Part shown: positions 25,055-33,357 of the stretch, one piece after another
Position numbering within the stretch: the stretch's first letter is position 1
Layout of the letters: every line of letters starts with the position of its first letter
From: JAAYED01 sp040772225
GTDB taxonomy: Bacteria; Chloroflexota; Anaerolineae; UBA1429
NCBI GenBank assembly: GCA_040772225.1
Contig: JAXGYO010000002.1
Span: forward strand, 1,364,001 to 1,428,000
Direction: 5' to 3'
Length of the DNA: 64,000 bases
The notes under the pieces: generated by a model
What the model saw: the letters and a program-made list of their open reading frames with translations, nothing else
Told to the model about the DNA's origin: nothing
The model's database searches: none
Made by a program: the position numbers and the translations under genes

Positions 25055-26257
25055 TCAGTGCGCAGGTATCACATCGGCTGCTGGCGACGGCTGCGCATCG
25101 ACCTTGATTCCAAGCACAAAGGGAATCGATAGCAGGATGATCACCGCCGCCCCCAGAGCCAGGGTTTCGTAACCGACCACGCCAAGCAGACTTCCTGCCA
25201 CAAAACTCATCCCCACAGAGGTGATATGATTAAAACTTACGCCCGCCGAGAGCGTGGGTATCAGTTCCTCGCGAGGGGCGATCCGGTTCACGTAGGTAGA
25301 TAGCCCAATCCTGCTGAGCAGCATCATGTTAATCAGGATCACCATGACGCTCATCGCCCAGACATTGTGGAGCAGTCCGTAACCCACGAAACACAGTGCC
25401 ATCAGCGCGTAGACAACGGCGAGCACGGTGCGTTCGCCGTAGCGGTCGAACGCCTTACCCATGACGGGAGAGGCCGCCAGGTTGACCACGCCGCTGGTCA
25501 GCAGGATCAGGCTGATCTGCCACACCTCAAGATTGTAGTATTGCACCAGAATCAGCGTACCAAAGGCGCTAAAGACCTGCGTACGAACGCCTTCAAAGAG
25601 GATGAGCACATAGTACAGCCAGTACTTGCGCTTGAACAACATGCGTTGCTCGATCACCTGGCTCGCACCGGTATCCCTTGGCAGACGCGACAGCAATATC
25701 GCCGCGACGACAATCAATGAGCCACCGACAAGATAGTAAACGCGCAACGACATATCGCTTGCCAGCTTGCTCACCACAGCCAGCCCGCCCATCCCCACGA
25801 TGATGGCCGCCGAGCGTGCCGAAGCGAGTATACCCATCACGCGGCCCGAGTGCTCCCTGGCCGCCAAACCCATTCCGAGACTGCTCTCGAGGGGCGTCCA
25901 CATGTGAAAGCCCAGGCTGGCTGTGAGGGCCATTGCCACGAGCGCCATATAAGAGTGCACAGCGGCGTAGAGTGCATATCCTACGCCCATCAGCAGCACA
26001 GACAGCGCGGCCCGACGCGCCGGAGGAATGCGCATCGTCAACGCCGCAATCACCACCAGCAGCAACCCGGGAATCTCACGGATACCCTGAAGCCAAAGCA
26101 CCTGCCCACCGGAGAGTTTGAGCGTGTCGACAAAAAAGTTCGAGCTTGCCCCGGAGAATAGCCCCTGGCCAAAGTTGATAAAGAACACGGACAGAACCAG
26201 CAACATGAGGTTTGATGTCCAGGCGGGACCGTCGGATGGGCGGCTCTTCTGGTTCAT
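25055..26257 (-). CDS. Major facilitator superfamily transporter
   Basis: The 400-residue protein shows about 12 hydrophobic segments in two halves of six with a central cytosolic loop (about 195-210, QVIEQRMLFKRKYW). Loop signatures such as GKAFDRYGERTVL between segments are MFS-like. No ligand can be assigned. AAGGAG stands 5 bases before the ATG, and an extended -10 promoter lies upstream. It is probably transcribed with the small protein and the TauE/SafE permease downstream, whose start is 74 bases away. Confidence 0.85.
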   Translation of the reverse strand: MNQKSRPSDGPAWTSNLMLLVLSVFFINFGQGLFSGASSNFFVDTLKLSGGQVLWLQGIREIPGLLLVVIAALTMRIPPARRAALSVLLMGVGYALYAAVHSYMALVAMALTASLGFHMWTPLESSLGMGLAAREHSGRVMGILASARSAAIIVGMGGLAVVSKLASDMSLRVYYLVGGSLIVVAAILLSRLPRDTGASQVIEQRMLFKRKYWLYYVLILFEGVRTQVFSAFGTLILVQYYNLEVWQISLILLTSGVVNLAASPVMGKAFDRYGERTVLAVVYALMALCFVGYGLLHNVWAMSVMVILINMMLLSRIGLSTYVNRIAPREELIPTLSAGVSFNHITSVGMSFVAGSLLGVVGYETLALGAAVIILLSIPFVLGIKVDAQPSPAADVIPAH

Positions 26258-26303
26258 ACGATCTCCTTGAACATGGGGACAGCGTTGTCATACTTGATTG
26301 CGA

Positions 26304-26332
26304 ATTGTATCATACCGATGCAGGGTGACCAA
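26304..26332 (-). promoter_or_regulatory. Promoter of the MFS transporter operon
   Basis: On the minus strand TTGGTC (26332-26327) and TACAAT (26309-26304) are 17 bases apart, with TGA just before the -10 giving an extended TG-n motif. Confidence 0.5.
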
Positions 26333-26418
26333 CATGTCGATGATACCCATTCTGGTCCCGGCAACACGACAGTACACCTGATCAGCGCGCCGCGCGCCGA
26401 GCCATGTAGCGTACAAGC

Positions 26419-27270
26419 CTAAAACGGGAACAACCTGTCGCGAGTTAGGGGAGTGAGAGGCGTTCCATATTCGCTGACCTCGAATACTTCCACAGCCTCG
26501 ATCCTGCTGGCGCGCTCGGCGCCATAGCGCTCCACGATCTCGCCGTGATAGGCCTCCAGCAGGCGGGCCGCCCGGCCCATCTGCTGCTCCCTGAGCCACG
26601 CCTTCCTGGCATCGTCCTCTGCCGGCACAGCGGCGAGCTTGCCTGCGTTGTAGGGCAGCCACTCGTAGACCTGCGATGTGTGGCAGTGCAGCGCCTCAAG
26701 CTTGCAGTCCAGAGCCTCGGTAATGTCGACCACCACATCGGCACGAAATGGATAGGGGCGCTGAAAACCGTCCCAGACGCTTACCGCCACGGGCATGGCG
26801 TCCAGGTGCCTGACCGCCGAAACATAGTTGGGCACCGTTGCCAGATACATCGCGTCCATGACCACCTGAGCGGTGGCCCGATGATCGGGGTGATAGTCCC
26901 AGAGCCGGGGCGCCATGACGAGATCAGGAGACATCTCGCGAATCATGGCCACCACCTCAGCCCGAACCTCGAGGCTGGGCATGAGCTCGGCATCATGATG
27001 ATCCAGCACGACATAGTCGATTCCGAGACACCTGGCTGCGGCTTGCGCTTCCTGCCGGCGTCTCCACGCCAGTGGCGCCCCGCCAATCTCATGATGGCCT
27101 GCATCACCATTGGTAAGCGACACAAAGCGGACATGATGTCCGAGCCGGGCATACAGACACGCGGTTCCCCCGGCGCGCAGGTCACAGTCGTCGGGGTGCG
27201 CCCCGAACACAAGGATGCGAAGCACATCCTGATCGGACGTTGGCTGCGGCGAATTGTTCAATGTGTTCAC
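26419..27270 (-). CDS. PIG-L (LmbE-like) N-acetylglucosamine deacetylase family protein
   Basis: The 283-residue protein has the zinc-binding signature VFGAHPDDCDL near the N-terminus and the later HPDH (YHPDHRAT) motif. LmbE/PIG-L enzymes remove acetyl groups from N-acetylglucosaminyl compounds, for example in bacillithiol or mycothiol synthesis and glycolipid making. The exact substrate is open. The ATG overlaps the stop of the upstream metallophosphoesterase gene by four bases, so the pair is translationally coupled. Confidence 0.88.
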   Translation of the reverse strand: MNTLNNSPQPTSDQDVLRILVFGAHPDDCDLRAGGTACLYARLGHHVRFVSLTNGDAGHHEIGGAPLAWRRRQEAQAAARCLGIDYVVLDHHDAELMPSLEVRAEVVAMIREMSPDLVMAPRLWDYHPDHRATAQVVMDAMYLATVPNYVSAVRHLDAMPVAVSVWDGFQRPYPFRADVVVDITEALDCKLEALHCHTSQVYEWLPYNAGKLAAVPAEDDARKAWLREQQMGRAARLLEAYHGEIVERYGAERASRIEAVEVFEVSEYGTPLTPLTRDRLFPF

Positions 27271-28643
27271 TCCTCCTGCGCAGCAACCCAGGCCTTGAAT
27301 CGCCGCCAGAGCGTGGGACTCGGAGCACGATCCAGGATAAAGGTGCGCAGTTGGGCGCTCGGCACCTCTGTCTCACCATAGTCCACCCGAACATAGGTAA
27401 GACGCCTGCTCCCCATATACCGGTCGGGATTCCGGAATAGGTCCAGCCACGCAACATGGTCTGCGCCCGTCATATCGCGGCACCAGGTCCACGAACCCGC
27501 GTTGATGTACATGGCATCTCCTGTCAGTTCGATCTCGCAAGGCTCGTGGACATGCCCAAAGACGATCACCCGGGCATCCTCCTGAATCCGCTTTAGCTCT
27601 GCTACCTGCGCAAGGCGTTCACGCTGGGCATGCTGCTCGTCCTGACCCCTGGGCAAAACCGAGTGCCCGTAGACGCCGAATCGACCCAGCGGCCCGCCCG
27701 ACCGCTCAACGCCGTACAAATCCAAGGCGATATCCACCTGATTGTAGAACACACTTCTCGCCTTGAGGCTGGTGTCAAGCGACGCCATCTGTCGCTCGTC
27801 ATCCAGAATCCGCATCACCTGCTCTTGCGCCTGAACCGACTCTGACAGTGCATAACCCGTCGGAAGACTGCCCCAGATGAGCGAGGGGAGTTGGCGCAAG
27901 AGCGTTCTCAAGGCCCGCAGTGCACTGGCATAGTCCAGGGCAAACAGATACCAGATGAGCGCGGTGATCGGTTTGATCCCGTCCATCCAGTAATACTGGT
28001 GTTCCATGCGATTAAAGAACTCGAACACAAAGCGGGACCCAGCCGGCAGGTACAACTCGCGCGGATCATCGGGGTCATGCGGCTGCTCAAAATCCGGCCA
28101 GCGGTTCACCCACTCCAGGTACTGGTTTCCGTGCTCAATATAGAGGCCTTCGCGCGAAACGCACCGCTCCTCAAAGGTGAGCCGGCCAGGCGCCTGACCG
28201 GCCCCGAGCGCGGCACCAATCAGTGCCCGCACCTGGCGCCAATGCAGGTTCACGTCATGATTTCCCTTGATGAAACAGACGCTGCACTCGGGGTGCTGCA
28301 GCAGATCCCTGAGCGCCTTGAAAAAGAGTGGATGCCCGCGGATGATCAGATCCATCTTGCGTCGTGAAGATGCCTCATCAGATGGAGCGTAGCGAGCCGG
28401 TGGATACTCGCGGGCCGGCTCAAACGCCTCGCGTGCATCCAGTGCGGGCACCTGGAGGAATTCAAAGGTGTCTCCGGCAAAGATCAGCTCAAGGGGCCGG
28501 TTGTGTTCCAGGCTCTCTGCCGTCAGGTGCGAAAGCAACTCGGCAAAGGCCTCGTCCTGGTCAAAATCCTCGAGCCGATTACCCTCGTTCGCGAACCCAG
28601 CTCCCAGATGCAGGTCACTGAGAATGATCTTGAGCCTGCTCAC
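27267..28643 (-). CDS. Calcineurin-like metallophosphoesterase
   Basis: The 458-residue protein carries the metallophosphoesterase motifs: LSDLHLG (D-x-H) at the start, FAGDTFEF (GD), KGNHDVN (GNHD) and FGHVHEP (GHxH) late. The middle insert (about 200-300) is larger than in simple family members, with an alpha-helical region holding several Tyr and Trp. The substrate is unknown. Two adjacent GTG codons (28646, 28643) can start it; the second is better spaced from GGAGG. It overlaps the PIG-L deacetylase by four bases. Confidence 0.88.
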   Translation of the reverse strand: MSRLKIILSDLHLGAGFANEGNRLEDFDQDEAFAELLSHLTAESLEHNRPLELIFAGDTFEFLQVPALDAREAFEPAREYPPARYAPSDEASSRRKMDLIIRGHPLFFKALRDLLQHPECSVCFIKGNHDVNLHWRQVRALIGAALGAGQAPGRLTFEERCVSREGLYIEHGNQYLEWVNRWPDFEQPHDPDDPRELYLPAGSRFVFEFFNRMEHQYYWMDGIKPITALIWYLFALDYASALRALRTLLRQLPSLIWGSLPTGYALSESVQAQEQVMRILDDERQMASLDTSLKARSVFYNQVDIALDLYGVERSGGPLGRFGVYGHSVLPRGQDEQHAQRERLAQVAELKRIQEDARVIVFGHVHEPCEIELTGDAMYINAGSWTWCRDMTGADHVAWLDLFRNPDRYMGSRRLTYVRVDYGETEVPSAQLRTFILDRAPSPTLWRRFKAWVAAQEE

Positions 28644-28682
28644 CACACCTCCGCGTCATACAGAGCCCTGATCCTGACCTTG

Positions 28683-28691
28683 TGCTATACT
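28683..28691 (+). promoter_or_regulatory. Extended -10 promoter of the DUF6391-holA pair
   Basis: TGCTATACT lies 77 bases before the first start codon. No -35 element was seen. Confidence 0.45.
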
Positions 28692-28768
28692 GCCATTGTT
28701 CACGATCAGGTGCATAACACCTGCCTACGCAATTCTACCTTTCGACCGCTTGACTGTCGAGGACGGGT

Positions 28769-29263
28769 ATGGAGCTATCGATTCTGCAACGGGTGCGACG
28801 CAATCATGCCATCGAACATGCCGCGATGCACCTGCTGGGGCGAACCCTGCAGGCACCGAAACTGGCGGCGCGCTCCGATTGGCGCGGGATCACCTTCTAC
28901 GGCGACGTCGACTCTAGCGTATTAAAGAGCGCTCTCGAGGGCGGGCTGCTGGCACTCAACAGCGGCCAACGCGCACTCGCAGTACACCCGCGCTGCGGGT
29001 CGATGATATCGGCCTCGATGTTGCTGGCCATGCTGGCGGGCTGGCTTGTGCAGTCAGACCTCAAGCGCAAGCGCACGCCAGGGCGCGGCATGCTTGGTGT
29101 CGCGGGAATTACGGGGGCAATGCTGCTCGCACAGCCACTGGGATATGCTATGCAAAAGTACGTACTCACCGACCCTGATGCGTCGCACGCCCACCTGGTA
29201 TCGATCCGCTTCTCCCAGCGCGGAGCGTTCACCATGCATCGCGTCACGATCGCCCACACCTGA
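28769..29263 (+). CDS. DUF6391-like membrane protein
   Basis: The 164-residue product begins with LQRVRRNHAIEHAAMHLL, a NHxxEHA-type signature as in DUF6391-like proteins of cyanobacteria and Chloroflexi. Two hydrophobic stretches follow (MISASMLLAMLAGWLV and MLGVAGITGAMLLA). The His/Glu pair might bind metal. The function is unknown. GAGG precedes the ATG at 6 bases. The DNA polymerase delta gene starts 2 bases after its stop, so the two are one operon. Confidence 0.7.
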   Translation: MELSILQRVRRNHAIEHAAMHLLGRTLQAPKLAARSDWRGITFYGDVDSSVLKSALEGGLLALNSGQRALAVHPRCGSMISASMLLAMLAGWLVQSDLKRKRTPGRGMLGVAGITGAMLLAQPLGYAMQKYVLTDPDASHAHLVSIRFSQRGAFTMHRVTIAHT

Positions 29264-29265
29264 TC

Positions 29266-30324
29266 ATGTTCTACGTATTCCATGGTGATGACGAGTTCAC
29301 CCGGGCTGAGGAACTGGCGCGCTTTAGAGCGCGCATCCAGGAGGACGGCGTCGGCGAGCTCAACGTCACGACCTACGACGGACGGTCGACCCAGATCACA
29401 GAGATCATCAATGCCTGCAACACCCTCCCCTTTTTCACGGACAGGCGACTGATCATTGTGACCGATATGCTGCAGCAGTACGAGGGACGATCGGCAAAAC
29501 GTCACGCAGGCGATGCAGAGGCGCTGGTTAACTACCTGCCCCGCCTGCCCGACACGACGCGCCTGGTATTTGTCGAATCGGTCAGCCTGCCCACTGATAA
29601 AGGCATCCTCAAGACGCTTAGCACACTTCCCAACGCCTACGTAAAAGAGTTCCCTGCCCTGAATCCCAACAGGCGCGACGACGCCGCGCGATTACGCCAA
29701 TGGATCAGCGCCCGTGCCCGGGCCAAAGGGGTCGGCATCGAGCCCGCAGCCGTGGCCAGGCTGGTCGAGGCCGTCGGGGGCGATTTGCGCCAGCTAGATG
29801 CTGAGCTGGAAAAGCTGGCCGGCCGCGCGGGCTATGCGCGAGAGGTCCGTGCAGACGATGTGCTCGCCCTGGTCACCCCCAGTCCCGAAACTCGCGTATA
29901 CGAGATGCTCGACTATCTCGGGCAGCGTCGGCGCACCGATGCACTCAAGAGTCTGCATGGCCTCCTGGCCACCGATCCGCGGTACTCCGATGGTCTGTAC
30001 CCATTGACCATGATCGTGATCCGTCTCAGCGACCTGCTCACGGTCAAAGACCTGACGGATAACCGCCGGCTCGATCCCGATCAAGTCCGCAAAGCGATCA
30101 AGGTCGAGGCCTGGCGCTACAGGCGACTGGCTGAACAGGCCGGCCTATTCAGCATCGATGAGCTTGTGCGCCTCATCCGCCAGGCTCTCGAGATCGACCG
30201 GGGCATCAAAACGGGGGCACTCGATCCCGTGCTGAGCCTGGAGATGTTGCTGATCGATGCTACACGCCGTCCAGCGCAGGCCCGCGGTACTCAGCGGGAG
30301 AGATATCGCTCACGAATCCGGTGA
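29266..30324 (+). CDS. holA: DNA polymerase III delta subunit
   Basis: The 352-residue protein has the clamp-loader delta layout: an N-terminal domain beginning MFYVFHGDDEFTRAEEL (the degenerate Walker-A region of HolA), helical middle motifs (VEAVGGDLRQLDAELEKLA, typical of delta) and a C-terminal collar domain. It opens the beta clamp for loading on DNA. It begins 2 bases after the DUF6391 gene. Its 3' end overlaps the convergent AbiEi-like gene by 34 bases. Confidence 0.92.
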   Translation: MFYVFHGDDEFTRAEELARFRARIQEDGVGELNVTTYDGRSTQITEIINACNTLPFFTDRRLIIVTDMLQQYEGRSAKRHAGDAEALVNYLPRLPDTTRLVFVESVSLPTDKGILKTLSTLPNAYVKEFPALNPNRRDDAARLRQWISARARAKGVGIEPAAVARLVEAVGGDLRQLDAELEKLAGRAGYAREVRADDVLALVTPSPETRVYEMLDYLGQRRRTDALKSLHGLLATDPRYSDGLYPLTMIVIRLSDLLTVKDLTDNRRLDPDQVRKAIKVEAWRYRRLAEQAGLFSIDELVRLIRQALEIDRGIKTGALDPVLSLEMLLIDATRRPAQARGTQRERYRSRIR

Positions 30325-31406
30325 GCCAGCACGACCTCGTCCTGATCACCTGAGGCCAGATCAAGATACAACTGCAGAGGGTGAGCGACGATGCTACCGT
30401 CGCGATAGCGGCGCGCTTCCCAGAACACCCCCTCATCATAGGGCGTAAAGACAAAGACCATCGTCCGGCCACGGTTTGCGCTGAGGCGCAGTCGCTCCGC
30501 CAGTGACTGCTGATCACCCGACCAGTACACAGCAAGGTGCGGTGCAACGCCATCAAAGGGAAGCATTCGCTGCGCACCTGACCACAGCGTAAGAGCATGC
30601 ATCTCGCCGGGTGCGAGGATCACACTGCCCAGTTCCTCCTGCAGCAAGCCTGGATCCTTGTCGGAGCGCCAGGTCTGAAACAGGCTGCGCCGTAGATCAT
30701 ACTGCTGCGACCAGGTATCCAGCAGGGCGTCTGCATCCATCACCGACAGGCCCGAACGCCCCTTGAGCAGCAGGCCTTGCTCCGCCAGTGTCGATGTAAC
30801 CATGCTGGCCAGGCCGAGGCTCACCTCGCTCGCCTGCGCCAGATCTCGCATGTGCCAGACCGTCCCGGGCTCCAGCATCAGCCTGCGCACCACACGTTCG
30901 GACTTGCCCTCAAACGGCGTCAAGATCGGCGTGCGCGCCGCGGGCTGTTCCTGCTGCTCCACGCTGATCTGAATGTAGACGTGTTCATTCTGTATGCCGA
31001 TGTTGCCGCCCAAATCGATATACCCGACTCCCGCCTCCAGACAAAGCTTTTGGCCATCGCGCGGCAGGCGCGGCGCGATCAGCACCGGTACCCCAAGCTC
31101 CTTGACCTGCTCAGCACTCTGCTCCACCTGCCTCAACATGTGAGTCACCTCAGGCAGGTCACCAGATGTCAGGATGACGCAGAGCATGTCCAGCTCCACC
31201 TCGGGGCTGCCAAACGCCACCCGGAGGGCAAGCTGGTAGGGATCGCGAGAGTGAGCGGTGAAATGCCGGATTCCGCGAAAGCGGAATTGCGGATACAGGC
31301 GCCCGAAACTCTTGAGAAACTCGGATTGAACCTCAGCCTGGCGCAAGCGTGCCCTGCCCCCTTTGATCACCTGTGAGTACTGAACCTTTGCCAACGGGTA
31401 GCCCAC
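30291..31406 (-). CDS. Orphan AbiEi-like (COG4861-type) winged-helix protein
   Basis: The 371-residue protein has a winged-helix region in its middle (about 165-235: SERVVRRLMLEPGTVWHMRDLAQASE, EVSLGLASMVTSTLAEQGLL). An N-terminal part recalls nuclease- or nucleotidyltransferase-associated folds (VPVLIAPRLP..., GVGYIDLGGNIG). The C-terminal motif HPLQLYLDLASGDQDEVV is as in COG4861. In type IV toxin-antitoxin systems such wHTH proteins repress and neutralise an AbiEii toxin, but no toxin partner is seen beside it. It is convergent to holA, with a 34-base overlap, and divergent to rsfS. Confidence 0.55.
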   Translation of the reverse strand: MGYPLAKVQYSQVIKGGRARLRQAEVQSEFLKSFGRLYPQFRFRGIRHFTAHSRDPYQLALRVAFGSPEVELDMLCVILTSGDLPEVTHMLRQVEQSAEQVKELGVPVLIAPRLPRDGQKLCLEAGVGYIDLGGNIGIQNEHVYIQISVEQQEQPAARTPILTPFEGKSERVVRRLMLEPGTVWHMRDLAQASEVSLGLASMVTSTLAEQGLLLKGRSGLSVMDADALLDTWSQQYDLRRSLFQTWRSDKDPGLLQEELGSVILAPGEMHALTLWSGAQRMLPFDGVAPHLAVYWSGDQQSLAERLRLSANRGRTMVFVFTPYDEGVFWEARRYRDGSIVAHPLQLYLDLASGDQDEVVLAHRIRERYLSR

Positions 31407-31413
31407 AAACGAA

Positions 31414-31442
31414 TTGGCGCCGTCCCGGCACCATGATATACT
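31414..31442 (+). promoter_or_regulatory. Promoter of rsfS with an extended -10
   Basis: TTGGCG (31414-31419) and TATACT (31437-31442) are 17 bases apart, with TGA before the -10 (extended). The expected transcription start falls at or just before the first plausible ATG, hinting at a leaderless transcript. Confidence 0.55.
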
Positions 31443-31449
31443 AATGACG

Positions 31450-31869
31450 ATGTCTTTCTCAAGCTATCGCTTTATTTGCGCGCCAGATGCAGGTGCGCGT
31501 ACCATCCATGGGAGGAACGCTCTGGAAGCTCTGGAGTTGGCACACGCTATCGTTGACCTGACGACACAGGTCATGGCCTCTGACATCGTTATGCTGGATA
31601 TCTCTGCGCTGACGATCATCGCCGATTATTTCATAATCGTTACCGGTGAGAGCGACCGGCAGCTGGGAGCTATCTCAGAACACACAGTAGAGGAGCTGCA
31701 AAAGCAGCATGGCATCCGGCCTCTATCAGTCGAGGGGACACCCTCCTCTGGCTGGCTTCTGGTCGACTATGGCTCTGTAGTCCTCCACATCTTTGCACCC
31801 GAACAGCGCGCCCACTATCGTCTGGAAGAACTCTGGTCCAAGGCCAGAACCGTCGTCCGGCTGGTCTAG
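31450..31869 (+). CDS. rsfS: Ribosome silencing factor RsfS
   Basis: The C-terminal 115 residues match RsfS (Iojap): ALELAHAIVDL, DIVMLDISALTIIADYFIIVTGES, then SSGWLLVDYGSVVLHIF and the final RLEELW. It binds uL14 and blocks subunit joining when nutrients are scarce. The start is uncertain. ATG 31450 adds a 25-residue N-terminus not typical of the family. A GGGAGG (31510-31515) sits 6 bases before an in-frame CTG (31522), where family proteins usually begin. A strong terminator follows at 31883. Confidence 0.88.
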   Translation: MSFSSYRFICAPDAGARTIHGRNALEALELAHAIVDLTTQVMASDIVMLDISALTIIADYFIIVTGESDRQLGAISEHTVEELQKQHGIRPLSVEGTPSSGWLLVDYGSVVLHIFAPEQRAHYRLEELWSKARTVVRLV

Positions 31870-31882
31870 AGACTCTCACTCG

Positions 31883-31919
31883 AAAAGGCGAGCCCCCTTT
31901 GGCAGGGGGCTCGCCTTTT
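31883..31919. terminator. Bidirectional rho-independent terminator between rsfS and ndk
   Basis: A 15-bp perfect stem (AAAAGGCGAGCCCCC pairing with GGGGGCTCGCCTTTT) with a 7-base loop and U-rich flanks on both sides lies between convergent genes. Confidence 0.9.
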
Positions 31920-31927
31920 CCTTTCTC

Positions 31928-32377
31928 CTAGCGTGTGATCCAGGGGTCTGAAGACCGCTCCCAGTCAACCAGCTCCCCGGGCGCAAAATACAGGTTAATC
32001 TCCGTCTCGGCCGTATCCGGTCCATCTGAGCCATGGATCAGGTTACGCTCGATGTCCAGACCATAGTCTGCCCGGATCGTCCCCGGGGCCGCTTCCTGAG
32101 GATTGGTGGAACCCATGGTGCGCCTCACCAGCGCGATGGCGCCAGGGCCCTGCCACACCATGACGACCACCGGAGCAGAGGTGATGTACCGGATCAGGCT
32201 CTCAAAGAAGGGCTTGCCCTCGTGTATTCCGTAATGCCTGTGGGCCAGCTCCTGATCGATCGCCATGAGCTTCATTCCCACCAACTTGAGCCCCCTCCGT
32301 TCGAGACGGGACGTGACTTCGCCGACGAGTCCGCGCTGCACGGCATCGGGCTTGATGATCACCAGTGTTCGCTCCAT
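31928..32377 (-). CDS. ndk: Nucleoside diphosphate kinase
   Basis: The 149-residue protein has the family start RTLVIIKPDAVQRGLVGEV and the phospho-His in NLIHGSDGPDTAE (H115). It moves phosphate between nucleoside di- and triphosphates. Length is normal for a bacterial NDK. AGGAGGA lies before the ATG. It is the last gene of the minus-strand block that includes the TPR protein and gltX. Confidence 0.95.
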   Translation of the reverse strand: MERTLVIIKPDAVQRGLVGEVTSRLERRGLKLVGMKLMAIDQELAHRHYGIHEGKPFFESLIRYITSAPVVVMVWQGPGAIALVRRTMGSTNPQEAAPGTIRADYGLDIERNLIHGSDGPDTAETEINLYFAPGELVDWERSSDPWITR

Positions 32378-32438
32378 CGATCCTCCTCCTTGGTAGTGTC
32401 AACCGGTTCCAGATAGGCAGCCATCCCGCACGATTCGC

Positions 32439-33311
32439 CTATCCTCTGAGCAAACGATCAAGGCTCGGCAATGAGCCCTCCTCCTCTTCGTCCTCGCCGC
32501 CATCCCAGAGCTCGCCCGCATCCAGATACAGCAGACCGGTGGGTTCCGTTACCGCCGTGGGCACCCGAACCGACCGTAATGGTAGAGGAGACTCATTGCC
32601 AAAAAGCCTCTGAGCCACCCTGTTCTCGGGCTCCAGAGTCTGTGCGCGCCGCAGCATCTCCCTCGCCAGTTCGTCTTCTGCCGATCCCAGCCCCAGCCTT
32701 CCCCGAACAAGCAAGGGAACGAGGCAGTCCGGCAGCCGCTCCAGGAGGCGATCGCAAACGTGCGCGGCCGCCCCATAATCTCCTGCGCGATAGGTCGCCT
32801 CTACGAGGCCCACAGCCAGATCATCGCGCTCGGGCATCTCCTCCAGTGCACTTGAAAACTCGAGCACGGCCTGGCCAAACATGCCAGATCGCAGCATCAG
32901 AAAGGCGAGCCCGCCCCGCGATAGCGTTCCTGGCTCCCAGCCCGCCTCCGCCGCAACTCCGGACCACAACCATCTCGCCTGCTCGTGCTCCCCGTCGTGG
33001 TGGGACTCCCATGCGCGCTGGAACCAGGCAAGAGCGGCACCATGGGCGCCACGCCTGTACTGCACGAGCCCCATACCCAGTGCAGCCTCTGCGTGTTGCG
33101 GATTGACCGCCAGCGTACGGGCGAACAAAGCCTCCGCACTTGCCAGATGCCCAAGCACAAGCATCGCCTGACCAAGAATAGCATATGGGTCCACGCATCG
33201 AGGCATTGCCAGCAGAATCTGACGGGAGACCGCAACAGCCCCGGAGGGGTCGCCGCGATCGATCAGTCCCTGTGCATGGCTCAATTGCGATGACAGCGTT
33301 AGATCCGGCAT
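32439..33311 (-). CDS. Tetratricopeptide-repeat protein
   Basis: The 290-residue product has two to three TPR-like helical pairs in the first 130 residues, for example CVDPYAILGQAMLVLG with ASAEALFARTLAVNPQHAEAA and then YRRGAHGAALAWFQRAWE. More degenerate repeats follow, and the tail is acidic (DGGEDEEEEGSLPSLDRLL). It is probably a protein-interaction scaffold in the cytosol; no signal peptide or membrane helix was seen. GAGGG is close to the ATG (3 bases). It lies between gltX and ndk on the same strand. Confidence 0.75.
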   Translation of the reverse strand: MPDLTLSSQLSHAQGLIDRGDPSGAVAVSRQILLAMPRCVDPYAILGQAMLVLGHLASAEALFARTLAVNPQHAEAALGMGLVQYRRGAHGAALAWFQRAWESHHDGEHEQARWLWSGVAAEAGWEPGTLSRGGLAFLMLRSGMFGQAVLEFSSALEEMPERDDLAVGLVEATYRAGDYGAAAHVCDRLLERLPDCLVPLLVRGRLGLGSAEDELAREMLRRAQTLEPENRVAQRLFGNESPLPLRSVRVPTAVTEPTGLLYLDAGELWDGGEDEEEEGSLPSLDRLLRG

Positions 33312-33357
33312 CTACCCTCGATGTGCTCTATCCCGGATGGTCAGTTCCACGTCGGCC

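Noticed and set aside
21069..26257. A complete sulfoquinovose pathway
   Set aside because: Only the TauE/SafE permease and general KDG genes are present. No sulfoquinovosidase, sulfolactate or sulfolactaldehyde enzyme was recognised.
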